The notes beneath the pieces are model-generated. The model ran no database searches, was not told the DNA's origin, and worked only from the letters and a program-made list of their open reading frames with translations. Shown piece after piece: positions 1-7,431 of a stretch of DNA of 16,166 bases (the first letter of the stretch is position 1; every line of letters begins with the position of its first letter). The stretch lies in assembly GCA_003523545.1 (NCBI GenBank), contig DQAM01000030.1, positions 1 to 16,166 on the forward strand, written 5' to 3'. This DNA comes from Dysgonomonas sp. GTDB lineage: Bacteria; Bacteroidota; Bacteroidia; Bacteroidales; Dysgonomonadaceae. The translations under genes were made by a program, and so were the position numbers.

Positions 1-856
1 CCGGTTTGCTGACTATTACATCGTATAATTTAGGATTTTCAGGAGACCAGAAAACAGGTTTTGCTTTGAACTCGAATACGGCCTTTCCTTGATTATCTGT
101 TGTAAGTTGCTGTCTAATTTTCAACTCAGGAATTTCAACATCTACGGATTGTCCGGCAGTCTCAGAATTAAGTTGTACCCATCCTGTGATGGTTTCTTTC
201 GAACCTTTTTTAAGCTGTACCGAATAATCTTCAATATAAGTATCCGGAACCTGGGCAACCATCACATCGCGGGTGATTCCTCCGTAATTCCACCAGTCCA
301 TATTCACAGTAGGCACGTTATCCTTTGCGCGCTTGTTGTCGACTTTAACTACCACAAAGTTATCACCGTTTTTTACCACATCGGTAATATCGAAATTGAA
401 AGGGGTATATCCTCCGATATGTTCTCCTACCTTCTTTCCGTTTACATATACCTTAGCTTCGTAGTTCACAGCCCCGAAATACAGGATATCACGCTTTCCG
501 GCCTGCTTCGTATATTTAAAATCTTTCTTAAACCAGACAGTTCCTTCATAAACGAAGAGGTTCGGGTCGCGCATATTCCAGTCGCCGGGAATATTCATCA
601 GGGGAGATGTATCGAGGTTATACTCTACCAAATCGGAAGGAGACTTGGCTTTTTTGTTTTCGAAAAAGCCGTTATTCTCAAAAGGTTTCAGGCGGTAATC
701 ATAATATCCGTTTTCCAACGGGTCAATCACATAATTCCATTTACCGTTGAGACTCACATACGGACGGGCGTATATGTTTGATACGAGCGGTATCTCTTTT
801 GCACAAAGATTACCAATTAAAAGCAGGGATATGAATCCTATCAATATTCGTTTCAT
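1..856 (-). CDS. Glycoside hydrolase family 2 enzyme, 5' part only (runs off the window)
   Basis: This is the N-terminal 285 codons of a gene that continues beyond base 1. It starts MKRILIGFISLLLIGNLCAK, a Sec signal peptide with likely cleavage after CA, so the enzyme is probably periplasmic. It then shows a GH2 sugar-binding jelly-roll domain (YVSLNGKWNY near the start, later IPGDWN, VYEGTVWFKKDF, VNGKKVGEHIGGYTPFNFDIT, and NMDWWNYGGITRDV). The immunoglobulin-like second domain begins before the edge (FWSPENPKLYDV). GH2 enzymes release beta-linked galactose, glucuronic acid or mannose from oligosaccharide ends. The (beta/alpha)8 catalytic domain with the two glutamates lies outside, so specificity cannot be read. 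The beta-glucuronidase/beta-galactosidase branch looks most likely. The gap to the GH3 gene is 18 bases, so the two are probably co-transcribed. Confidence 0.88.
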   Translation of the reverse strand, partial: MKRILIGFISLLLIGNLCAKEIPLVSNIYARPYVSLNGKWNYVIDPLENGYYDYRLKPFENNGFFENKKAKSPSDLVEYNLDTSPLMNIPGDWNMRDPNLFVYEGTVWFKKDFKYTKQAGKRDILYFGAVNYEAKVYVNGKKVGEHIGGYTPFNFDITDVVKNGDNFVVVKVDNKRAKDNVPTVNMDWWNYGGITRDVMVAQVPDTYIEDYSVQLKKGSKETITGWVQLNSETAGQSVDVEIPELKIRQQLTTDNQGKAVFEFKAKPVFWSPENPKLYDVIVSKP

Positions 857-874
857 AAGTATATCTTATTTTTT

Positions 875-3115
875 CTAATTAACCGTAAATCTTTTTTTCA
901 ATAAATCGACACTGTTTCCTCCCACCATGACGTCGAATTTACCGGGTTCGACTACTTTCTCCATATCGATGTTCCAGAAAGCCAGTTTTTGGATGGGTAA
1001 ATCAAATGTCACAATTTGCTGTTCGCCGGGTTTCAGCGTTATTCTTTTAAAATCCTTAAGCTCTTTGACCAGAGGTGTAATAGACGCTGCAATGTCGGCT
1101 GTGTAGAGCTGTACGACCTCACAACCTTCCCGGTTTCCGGTATTCCTGAGCGCAACACTCACTTGCAATACGTCATTTTTCGATAAATTATCTTTTGACA
1201 AAGTGAGGTTTGAATATTCGAAAGTCGTGTAGGATAAACCGTATCCGAAATCGAAAAGTACGTCAAATCCTGCATCCAGATAGTAAGATGTATTTCCCAG
1301 TGAGGATTGTTTTGCTTCGAGAGGTATATCGTTAAGCAACACTTCGTTTTTCTTTGCCGGGCGTCCTATCTTTTCGTGGTTATAGTATAAAGGTATTTGT
1401 CCCACATAACGCGGAAATGTCACAGGCAATTTACCACTGGGGGATGATTTGCCGAAGAGCATATCGGCTATGGCAGGACCACCCATCGTTCCAGGATGCC
1501 ATGCATAAAGCACAGCGTCGGACAGATCGGCTTCCCGCCCTATAGTCAGGGGACGACCAGCCATTACAACGGTTACTATCGACTTACCGGTCTTGCTTAA
1601 TTCGGCTACTAACTCAGACTGTGCACCTACCAAATTCAAATCAGCCAGAGAATGGGCTTCTCCTGAAAGAATAGACTCTTCCCCAATAAAAAGAAGCACT
1701 ACATCCGATTTTTTAGCTGCATCTATTGCCTTCGCGAATCTGGATTTATCTTTATCCCTGCTGAAAGACAATGTTTTCTCATATATGAAATCGACTTTGC
1801 TGCCGAACTGTTTTTTCAATGCATTCAAGGGTGTTTGCGTATGCTCTTTTTCTCCATCGAAGCACCATGTTCCCATCTGGTCGTGTGGAGCATCAGCCAT
1901 CGGACCGATTATGGCGACAGTTTTTATCTGTTCGCTTAACGGTAATATATTGTTTTTGTTTTTGAGTAGAACAAAAGATTCTTCCGCGGCTTTTTTTGCT
2001 TCATCCAAATGCTCCGGCGCATATATTTTCCGTTCCGATTCCAAGTCGGTATATGGATTTTCAAACAATCCGAGCCTGTATTTCAGCCTCAGGATATTTC
2101 GTACTGCATGGTCTATCGTTTGTTCTGATACTGAGCCCTCTTTTACTAACTGCTCCAGATGATCGATAAAGCAAGCCGATACCATATCTATTTCCATTCC
2201 TGCATTTGCGGCTTTTCGAGCAGCATCCTTTTTGTTTTCACAAAAACCCTGCGTCACCATGATTCCAATCGAAGCCCAATCCGAAACGACAACCCCGTCA
2301 AATTTCCATTCGCCCCGCAAAACATCAGTGAGCAGGAATTTACTGGCACTAGGCGGAACACCGTCATTCGAATTGAATGATGTCATTACCGTGGCACAGC
2401 CCATTTCACGAACCGATTTTTCGAAAGGAGGAAGATAAATATTCCGCAGTTGTCTTTCGGGTATGTTGGAGATATTATAGTCACGACCACCTTCAACTGC
2501 CCCATATCCTATAAAATGTTTCGCGCAAGCTGCAACGGACGATGGATTCGACAAATCATCACCCTGAAAACCTTTGACCATAGCGGCTGCCATAATCTCG
2601 GACAGATATGTATCTTCACCAAAGCTTTCGGCAATACGTCCCCAACGCGGGTCACGCGAAATATCCATCATGGGTGCGAATGTCCACCGTATACCGTTTT
2701 CCGAAGCTTCGACAGCAGCAATGCGCGCCCCTGTTTCGGCTGCCTTTGGGTTAAAAGAAGCGGCCTGAGCCAATGGGATAGGGAATATGGTTTTGAACCC
2801 ATGTATCACATCCCTCGCGAAAATGAGAGGAATTCCCGATTTAGATTCTTCTACGGATATCTTTTGCAACTGGTTTAATAATACAGGGTCTTCGGCATTC
2901 AGGATAGAGCCTACCTCTCCATTACGTATTTGCTGATATAGCTTTTCGTCCGGCTTGCGGGCATTTACCTGATTCATCTGCCCGATTTTCTGGCGCAGAG
3001 TCATCTTCGACAGTACCTCTTCAATCCGGTTTTCAATGTTTTGTTGAGCCGAAAGATATCCAGACAGTCCGAAAAACAACAATAAAGTATATATTCTAAA
3101 AGAAAACTTCTTCAT
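875..3115 (-). CDS. bglX: Glycoside hydrolase family 3 beta-glucosidase/beta-xylosidase (BglX-like)
   Basis: This 746-residue exo-acting enzyme removes beta-linked glucose or xylose from oligosaccharide ends by a retaining mechanism. Residues 1-23 are a Sec signal peptide ending LSAQQ without a lipobox, so the protein should be soluble in the periplasm. The N-terminal TIM barrel carries KIGQMNQ, the substrate-binding stretch around KHFIGYGAVEGGRDYN, and the nucleophile Asp279 in GVVVSDW. The alpha/beta sandwich domain holds the likely acid/base Glu486 in SGEAHS, and the GYGLSYTTFEYSNL motif follows. The C-terminus is a fibronectin type III-like domain (about 640-740). Length and order match BglX-type enzymes and it looks intact. 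It starts 3 bases after the stop of the upstream glycosidase, indicating tight co-transcription. Beta-glucosidase and beta-xylosidase activities cannot be told apart by eye; with GH10 nearby, xylosidase is quite possible. The gene symbol is by family only. Confidence 0.93.
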   Translation of the reverse strand: MKKFSFRIYTLLLFFGLSGYLSAQQNIENRIEEVLSKMTLRQKIGQMNQVNARKPDEKLYQQIRNGEVGSILNAEDPVLLNQLQKISVEESKSGIPLIFARDVIHGFKTIFPIPLAQAASFNPKAAETGARIAAVEASENGIRWTFAPMMDISRDPRWGRIAESFGEDTYLSEIMAAAMVKGFQGDDLSNPSSVAACAKHFIGYGAVEGGRDYNISNIPERQLRNIYLPPFEKSVREMGCATVMTSFNSNDGVPPSASKFLLTDVLRGEWKFDGVVVSDWASIGIMVTQGFCENKKDAARKAANAGMEIDMVSACFIDHLEQLVKEGSVSEQTIDHAVRNILRLKYRLGLFENPYTDLESERKIYAPEHLDEAKKAAEESFVLLKNKNNILPLSEQIKTVAIIGPMADAPHDQMGTWCFDGEKEHTQTPLNALKKQFGSKVDFIYEKTLSFSRDKDKSRFAKAIDAAKKSDVVLLFIGEESILSGEAHSLADLNLVGAQSELVAELSKTGKSIVTVVMAGRPLTIGREADLSDAVLYAWHPGTMGGPAIADMLFGKSSPSGKLPVTFPRYVGQIPLYYNHEKIGRPAKKNEVLLNDIPLEAKQSSLGNTSYYLDAGFDVLFDFGYGLSYTTFEYSNLTLSKDNLSKNDVLQVSVALRNTGNREGCEVVQLYTADIAASITPLVKELKDFKRITLKPGEQQIVTFDLPIQKLAFWNIDMEKVVEPGKFDVMVGGNSVDLLKKRFTVN

Positions 3116-3118
3116 AAT

Positions 3119-4537
3119 TTATTCTGATTTATCAAAATACCGGATCAGATTATATGTATTCGTATTTATTTGTTTCATCTGGTCGAGAAGATCGGTATAC
3201 GGATTGTAATAGCGGTCTACCACTCCTTTGTTGGAATCCCGGTTCGACGGGTCGGTAGTAAGGTCGTCTGGGTCGTTATCCATATATTTGAACCAATGCC
3301 ATCCTACACAATTTTTGTTTTCTATAAGCTTCAATGTAAAATTCTGATAGAAAAGCCCGCGATCGCGTTGTGTGTGAACAAGCCAGCCCGCTCCCGTATT
3401 ATTCGGTAATCCCGAATCTTCCGCTTTTGTATACCATTCGGTAATAAGGAAAGGTTTGCCCGACCATTCGCCCCAGTTATCAAGTATTTCATGGTCAGGC
3501 TCCCATTTGCGGTAATGGTTGATAGAAATCACATCCATATACTTACCTGCCACTTTGAATATCTCGGGGTTAGTCAATTCCTGCCTTCTTTTATCCTGAT
3601 TGAAACGGCATCCCAGATACAGATGGTTGGGGTCGGCTTTTCTCAAGGCTTCGGTCACCTTTTTCATATAAGTTTCGAAATAAAATGCCGTAAATGCCGC
3701 CCTGTCTTCGTCGTTAATTTCCTCTATTCGTGCATTCTTTCCTTTGCGTTCATCCAGCCATCTTTTTGCGGCTAAATAACCTTGTTCTTTTTTGCCTAGT
3801 TTTGTAAGATGCCTGTCTAATGCATCGAACACCCAGGGAAGTTCGTTGTCGGTAAAATATCCTAACAGATATTTATCATCTTTAAATTCTGCAATCGGAG
3901 CAATTGTTTCTTCTACGTATTCGTCAAACTCCTTGTCAAATACCATCGCCAGGTCGAAACGATATCCCTGCCAGCCGGCTTCTTCATATTTACCCCCGAA
4001 TTTTTTGATATGATCCTTTTTGTATGCGCCCATAGGGGATACAATCACCGTGTATACCAACGGATTTTCCATCTGGCGGACAACCTCCATATTCGTCCAT
4101 GCACCCGTACCATTAAATCCGTAACTTCTGAGCGTTTCGGTTTCGGTAACCGCCCAGTTTTGTACCGTTCCGTATTTTTCGTTAAAAACTTCTTTTTGCT
4201 TTTTTGATTTTCCGGGATTGAATGCTACTACTGCTTTATGGATATAGGGATAACCTTCGGGGTCTATCAGCCACCAGCGTCCGTCTACTTTTTGGGTGCG
4301 GAAAAAGCCCGTAGCTTCTTTTTTCCATCCCGTCCAGCCTCCATAAGGGGATGTTTGCGGTTCTTTCTCCCGCTTAAACGAGGGCAAGCCCTCTATAGTC
4401 CTTACAGGATAATTCTGCCAAACCGTATCCTTATTGTCTTTGCGCGATTCGACAAATAATTCCTGCGGCTCCTGTTTTTTTGTCTGGCAGGCGGTAATCA
4501 GTACCACAGCCAATATGTATACTAATGAATGTTTCAT
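3119..4537 (-). CDS. Lipoprotein glycoside hydrolase, agarase-like, probable clan GH-A
   Basis: This 472-residue protein has a lipoprotein signal (lipobox LITAC, Cys17). The mature part has DGRWWLIDPEGYPYIHK, a motif seen near the start of agarase-like and related clan GH-A hydrolases. It also has GYFTDNELPW with a candidate acid/base Glu232, and FLITEWY with a candidate nucleophile Glu367. The 135-residue spacing of these glutamates fits strands 4 and 7 of a (beta/alpha)8 barrel, and GWHWFKYMDNDP after the nucleophile resembles the usual aromatic strand-8 site. I cannot assign a CAZy family; candidates to test are GH50-, GH158- or GH5-like. Agar itself is not implied, because such proteins are often labelled agarase loosely. 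The residues after Cys17 (QTKKQ) are basic and polar rather than acidic, which argues for periplasmic rather than surface placement. It leads a segment with the GH3 and GH2 genes, downstream of an internal terminator. Confidence 0.82.
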   Translation of the reverse strand: MKHSLVYILAVVLITACQTKKQEPQELFVESRKDNKDTVWQNYPVRTIEGLPSFKREKEPQTSPYGGWTGWKKEATGFFRTQKVDGRWWLIDPEGYPYIHKAVVAFNPGKSKKQKEVFNEKYGTVQNWAVTETETLRSYGFNGTGAWTNMEVVRQMENPLVYTVIVSPMGAYKKDHIKKFGGKYEEAGWQGYRFDLAMVFDKEFDEYVEETIAPIAEFKDDKYLLGYFTDNELPWVFDALDRHLTKLGKKEQGYLAAKRWLDERKGKNARIEEINDEDRAAFTAFYFETYMKKVTEALRKADPNHLYLGCRFNQDKRRQELTNPEIFKVAGKYMDVISINHYRKWEPDHEILDNWGEWSGKPFLITEWYTKAEDSGLPNNTGAGWLVHTQRDRGLFYQNFTLKLIENKNCVGWHWFKYMDNDPDDLTTDPSNRDSNKGVVDRYYNPYTDLLDQMKQINTNTYNLIRYFDKSE

Positions 4538-4566
4538 AAGCTTTTTCTAAGATGTAATATGCCCTG

Positions 4567-4588
4567 TCATCCCGATTTCCCGGAATGA
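4567..4588 (-). other. Hairpin in the leader of the clan GH-A glycosidase gene
   Basis: TCATTCCG and CGGGATGA (minus-strand reading) can pair over 8 positions, one of them a U-G wobble, around a 6-base loop. It lies 30 bases before the start codon, has no U-run after it, and directly follows the intrinsic terminator. It could protect a processed 5' end, act in translation control, or be chance. Confidence 0.4.
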
Positions 4589-4610
4589 AAACGAATTTTA
4601 TATATACTGA

Positions 4611-4649
4611 AAAGAAAAAAAGTTAGTCCGGAACCATAACCGGACTAAC
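4611..4649 (-). terminator. Intrinsic terminator after the GH10 gene, internal to the PUL
   Basis: A perfect 10-bp inverted repeat (GTTAGTCCGG at 4622-4631 with its complement at 4640-4649, loop of 8) is followed on the minus strand by seven U, one C and further U residues. It sits 11 bases past the GH10 stop codon and has the textbook form of a Rho-independent terminator in the direction of transcription. Confidence 0.85.
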
Positions 4650-4659
4650 CGATGGCTAT

Positions 4660-5724
4660 TTATTGATAGATGCCCTGTAATATTCCGTCATAGGCAGGCT
4701 TTCTTTCGAACTTGTCGTTGAAAGGCAATGCCCAGTCAGGATTACTGCTTAACCAAGAGCTCGGATCGTGTACTCCCCACATAGTGACCCCGAAGCGCTG
4801 GCTTTCGGGTATATTGAGCATAGCTTTTGTTACAGTCCGGTAACGGTCTTTTTGTCTGGAAGCTAATTCATCCGTAAAGGTTACATCCTTTTTGCTGTCG
4901 GGGTTAACCGCCACATCAAATTCGGATACATGCACCATCAGCTTAGACATAGCTGCTGCTATTACCGCATAACGCAGGTCGTTTTCCGAACGATTGACAT
5001 TCGTGTGCATCTGCAAGCCGATACCATGAATGGGTACGCCTTTTTGCGCCAGGCTGTCCGCTATATGATTCACGGTATATCTCCGCGTATGGCTGTATTC
5101 GTGACCGTAATCATTGTAAAACAGCTTTGCATCGGGATCTGCTTCGTGAGCATATTGGAAAGCCAGTTCAATATATTCGGGGCCGATATTTTTTAGCCAT
5201 ACGCAATCACGCAAGCCTCCTTTGTCGTCTATTACTTCGTTTACGACATCCCACGAAGCGACTTTGCCTTTGTAACGTCCGACCACATCATGAATGTATT
5301 CTTTCATAATTGTTTTCCAGTCCTCAGCACTTCCGGAGAAATTCGCAACCCAGTCTGGGGTATGTTTGTACCAGATCAGTGTATGTCCGTGCACCCGCAT
5401 ATTGTTTTCCTGGGCAAAGTTCACCAGGTAATCGGCATCATCAAAGCTGTACTCTTTGCGTCCTTTGCTGATAGTATTCATCTTCATGGCATTTTCACCT
5501 GTTATACTGCTCATTTCTTTGATAACCGTATTCCGGTATTCCTGATTGTTTTTCAGTGTATTTATATTGACTGCGGCCCCGATAGGATAAGGCGACTGCC
5601 GCAGATTTTCGATGTTTGCCGCCGGATATTCAGGAATACTGTTATCCGAATTGAATTCTTCTTTATCACACGATGCCGTAAGAAGTGCGAATGTAATCGG
5701 CAGATATATAAATATTTTTTTCAT
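4660..5724 (-). CDS. GH10 endo-beta-1,4-xylanase, surface lipoprotein
   Basis: This 354-residue enzyme would cut the beta-1,4-xylose backbone of xylan by a retaining mechanism. The signal peptide ends in a lipobox (LTASC, Cys20), followed by DKEEF, an acidic patch like the lipoprotein export signals described in Bacteroidota, so it is probably surface-exposed. The GH10 barrel covers about 35-352. It shows TGENAMKMN (subsite -1/-2 residues), HGHTLIWY, acid/base Glu163 in WDVVNEV, LQMH, nucleophile Glu268 in HVSEFDV, and TMWGVHDPSSWL. Length equals a single catalytic domain with no carbohydrate-binding module. One oddity is Tyr119, where the family usually has His in the HTLVWH motif. It follows susD by 27 bases and is followed by a terminator, so it is probably the last gene of the susC-susD transcript. 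Confidence 0.95.
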   Translation of the reverse strand: MKKIFIYLPITFALLTASCDKEEFNSDNSIPEYPAANIENLRQSPYPIGAAVNINTLKNNQEYRNTVIKEMSSITGENAMKMNTISKGRKEYSFDDADYLVNFAQENNMRVHGHTLIWYKHTPDWVANFSGSAEDWKTIMKEYIHDVVGRYKGKVASWDVVNEVIDDKGGLRDCVWLKNIGPEYIELAFQYAHEADPDAKLFYNDYGHEYSHTRRYTVNHIADSLAQKGVPIHGIGLQMHTNVNRSENDLRYAVIAAAMSKLMVHVSEFDVAVNPDSKKDVTFTDELASRQKDRYRTVTKAMLNIPESQRFGVTMWGVHDPSSWLSSNPDWALPFNDKFERKPAYDGILQGIYQ

Positions 5725-5751
5725 AAGTTTATTTTTCTTTTTAACGAATGA

Positions 5752-7410
5752 TTAATTATATCCCGGATTTTGCTCCATCACTCTTCCGGTGTTGGCTTCT
5801 ATCACTATCTGCGGGAAAGGAAGTAATACATTGTAATCTTGTATACCGGCTCCTCCGTTTCTTTCGCCCGAAGCTATATGATTGTATTTGCGGGTACGTT
5901 CTATGAGTTTACCCGTACGCACCAGAGTTTCACGGCGGTTCTCTTCGGTTACCAGTTCACGGGCGCGTTCGTCGAGAATAAAATCGATGGTTACATCTCC
6001 CGCAGTAATCGGCGTAGCATTCGAGCGCTTCCTGATTTCATTTATGTAGAAGGCTGCTCCGTCTGTTTCGCTGTTTTTTCCTTGCTGATGCAAAGCCTCG
6101 GCAAGCAATAAGTATGTATCGGCAAGCCTCAAATATGTCTGGTCGGCAAAAGAATATGATTCTCCGTAACGGCTTGGATCATCGAAAGTCCAGTCCCATT
6201 TGCGGGTGCTTGCCCATTTGTGGTTATTAGTCGTCATTTTCGATTTGTCCATATCGCAGACTACTGTTTTACCATCGCGTGTAACATACGACTTACGTAT
6301 AGCATGTTCACTGAAACGGTCATCTTCATCTTCATAAATCGAGAATACCCATGCCGTAATTGCCGCACGGCCGATACCGCGTCCGCCGTATTCGGGTGAA
6401 TAAGCTACATTAAGGTTATTGTATGCCGAAACCCATGTACGGCGCATGCTGTTGGAATATCTACCTAACAGGTTGTCCACTTCGGAATTAGGGAATACCC
6501 AAAGCGCTTCGGTATTGCCTTGAGAAGGCAGGATATTTCCATCGTAAAACTGATCCATAAAAGGACATCCCGGCTGATTCTTCTTTACGCCGTAACGTTC
6601 TGTAATCAGCCTGTAGTTAGGGTTATCTACAACCGCCTTTGCCTTTGCTTCCGCTTCGGCATTCCTTCCCTGCCAAAGGTATAGTTCGGCCAGGTAATGC
6701 TGGGCTATTACTTTAGACAGACGGGTCACATCTTTCGAATTATCAGGAAGCCACTGTTCTGCATACAGGAAATCTTCTTCCATCTGTGCCTGAATTTCTT
6801 CCACAGAATTTCTTTCCCAGTCGTCGCGGTAATTCTCTCCCGTAATCTCATCTACACTTTTCGGTACATCGCCGAATGTCATAATAAGGTGGCGGTACGC
6901 CCAGCCCCTAATCAGTTTGGCATGTGCTATGATTTCGTTCTTATTGGCTTCGTCTTTTTCGGGAGATCCGCCCATCCAGTTTACACCCGGTTTCTCGGCT
7001 CTCGAGATGATCAGGTTGGCAGAATTTATACATCTGTAAAGTATAAGGAAGATTCCGGGACGGCCGCTCGGATCGGTTACGTCGCCATTGAGGAACTGCA
7101 TAGTAGAAGTCAGATCCGCTTTTGTATATTGATTGAGTCCCCGTGTCCAGGATAGTTCGGTATTGGCCCAGGCCACATCTGTCCCTATTTTCCATATTAC
7201 TCCCAGTTCGGCAGACTGTATCGGCTCACGGCGTTCGTGGCGTGGAAAATGCAGAAGGGCATATTTGGCTGAAAGGAATCCGTTTAGATCTTCGAACAGG
7301 TTATCAGCATAGGTTTCGTCTTTTGCTTTCTCGTCGAGAAAACTGTCGCTACAACTTGTATATAAAACAAGTATTGCTAATGCTATTATTATATGGGTTA
7401 TCTTTTTCAT
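5752..7410 (-). CDS. susD: SusD/RagB-family glycan-binding lipoprotein
   Basis: This 552-residue outer-membrane lipoprotein would bind oligosaccharides at the cell surface and form the lid over its SusC partner. The lipobox is LYTSC, followed by SDSFLDEKAKDET, the typical SusD start. The N-terminal SusD-like helical region includes AKLIRGWAYRHLIMTFGDVPK. TPR-like helices follow (VIAQHYLAELYLWQGRNAEAEAKAKAVV). The C-terminal SusD half includes TYLLLAEALHQQG and the hallmark ILDERARELVTEENRRETLVRTGKL. It starts 21 bases after the susC stop, the universal susC-susD order. No SusE/SusF-like surface binding protein follows; the next gene is the GH10 enzyme. The ligand cannot be read from sequence; xylo-oligosaccharides are inferred from the neighbour. 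The symbol is by family. Confidence 0.95.
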   Translation of the reverse strand: MKKITHIIIALAILVLYTSCSDSFLDEKAKDETYADNLFEDLNGFLSAKYALLHFPRHERREPIQSAELGVIWKIGTDVAWANTELSWTRGLNQYTKADLTSTMQFLNGDVTDPSGRPGIFLILYRCINSANLIISRAEKPGVNWMGGSPEKDEANKNEIIAHAKLIRGWAYRHLIMTFGDVPKSVDEITGENYRDDWERNSVEEIQAQMEEDFLYAEQWLPDNSKDVTRLSKVIAQHYLAELYLWQGRNAEAEAKAKAVVDNPNYRLITERYGVKKNQPGCPFMDQFYDGNILPSQGNTEALWVFPNSEVDNLLGRYSNSMRRTWVSAYNNLNVAYSPEYGGRGIGRAAITAWVFSIYEDEDDRFSEHAIRKSYVTRDGKTVVCDMDKSKMTTNNHKWASTRKWDWTFDDPSRYGESYSFADQTYLRLADTYLLLAEALHQQGKNSETDGAAFYINEIRKRSNATPITAGDVTIDFILDERARELVTEENRRETLVRTGKLIERTRKYNHIASGERNGGAGIQDYNVLLPFPQIVIEANTGRVMEQNPGYN

Positions 7411-7431
7411 ATCAATATTATATTTTAGAGA

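Noticed and set aside
89..781. Plus-strand 230-residue frame opposite the GH2 gene
   Set aside because: It lies antisense to a clear GH2 coding region, is rich in Ile/His/Phe without any recognisable domain, and is a codon-bias shadow.
3119..4537. Calling this protein a beta-agarase
   Set aside because: The resemblance is limited to a short motif shared by several clan GH-A families, and nothing else in the locus points to agar or porphyran.
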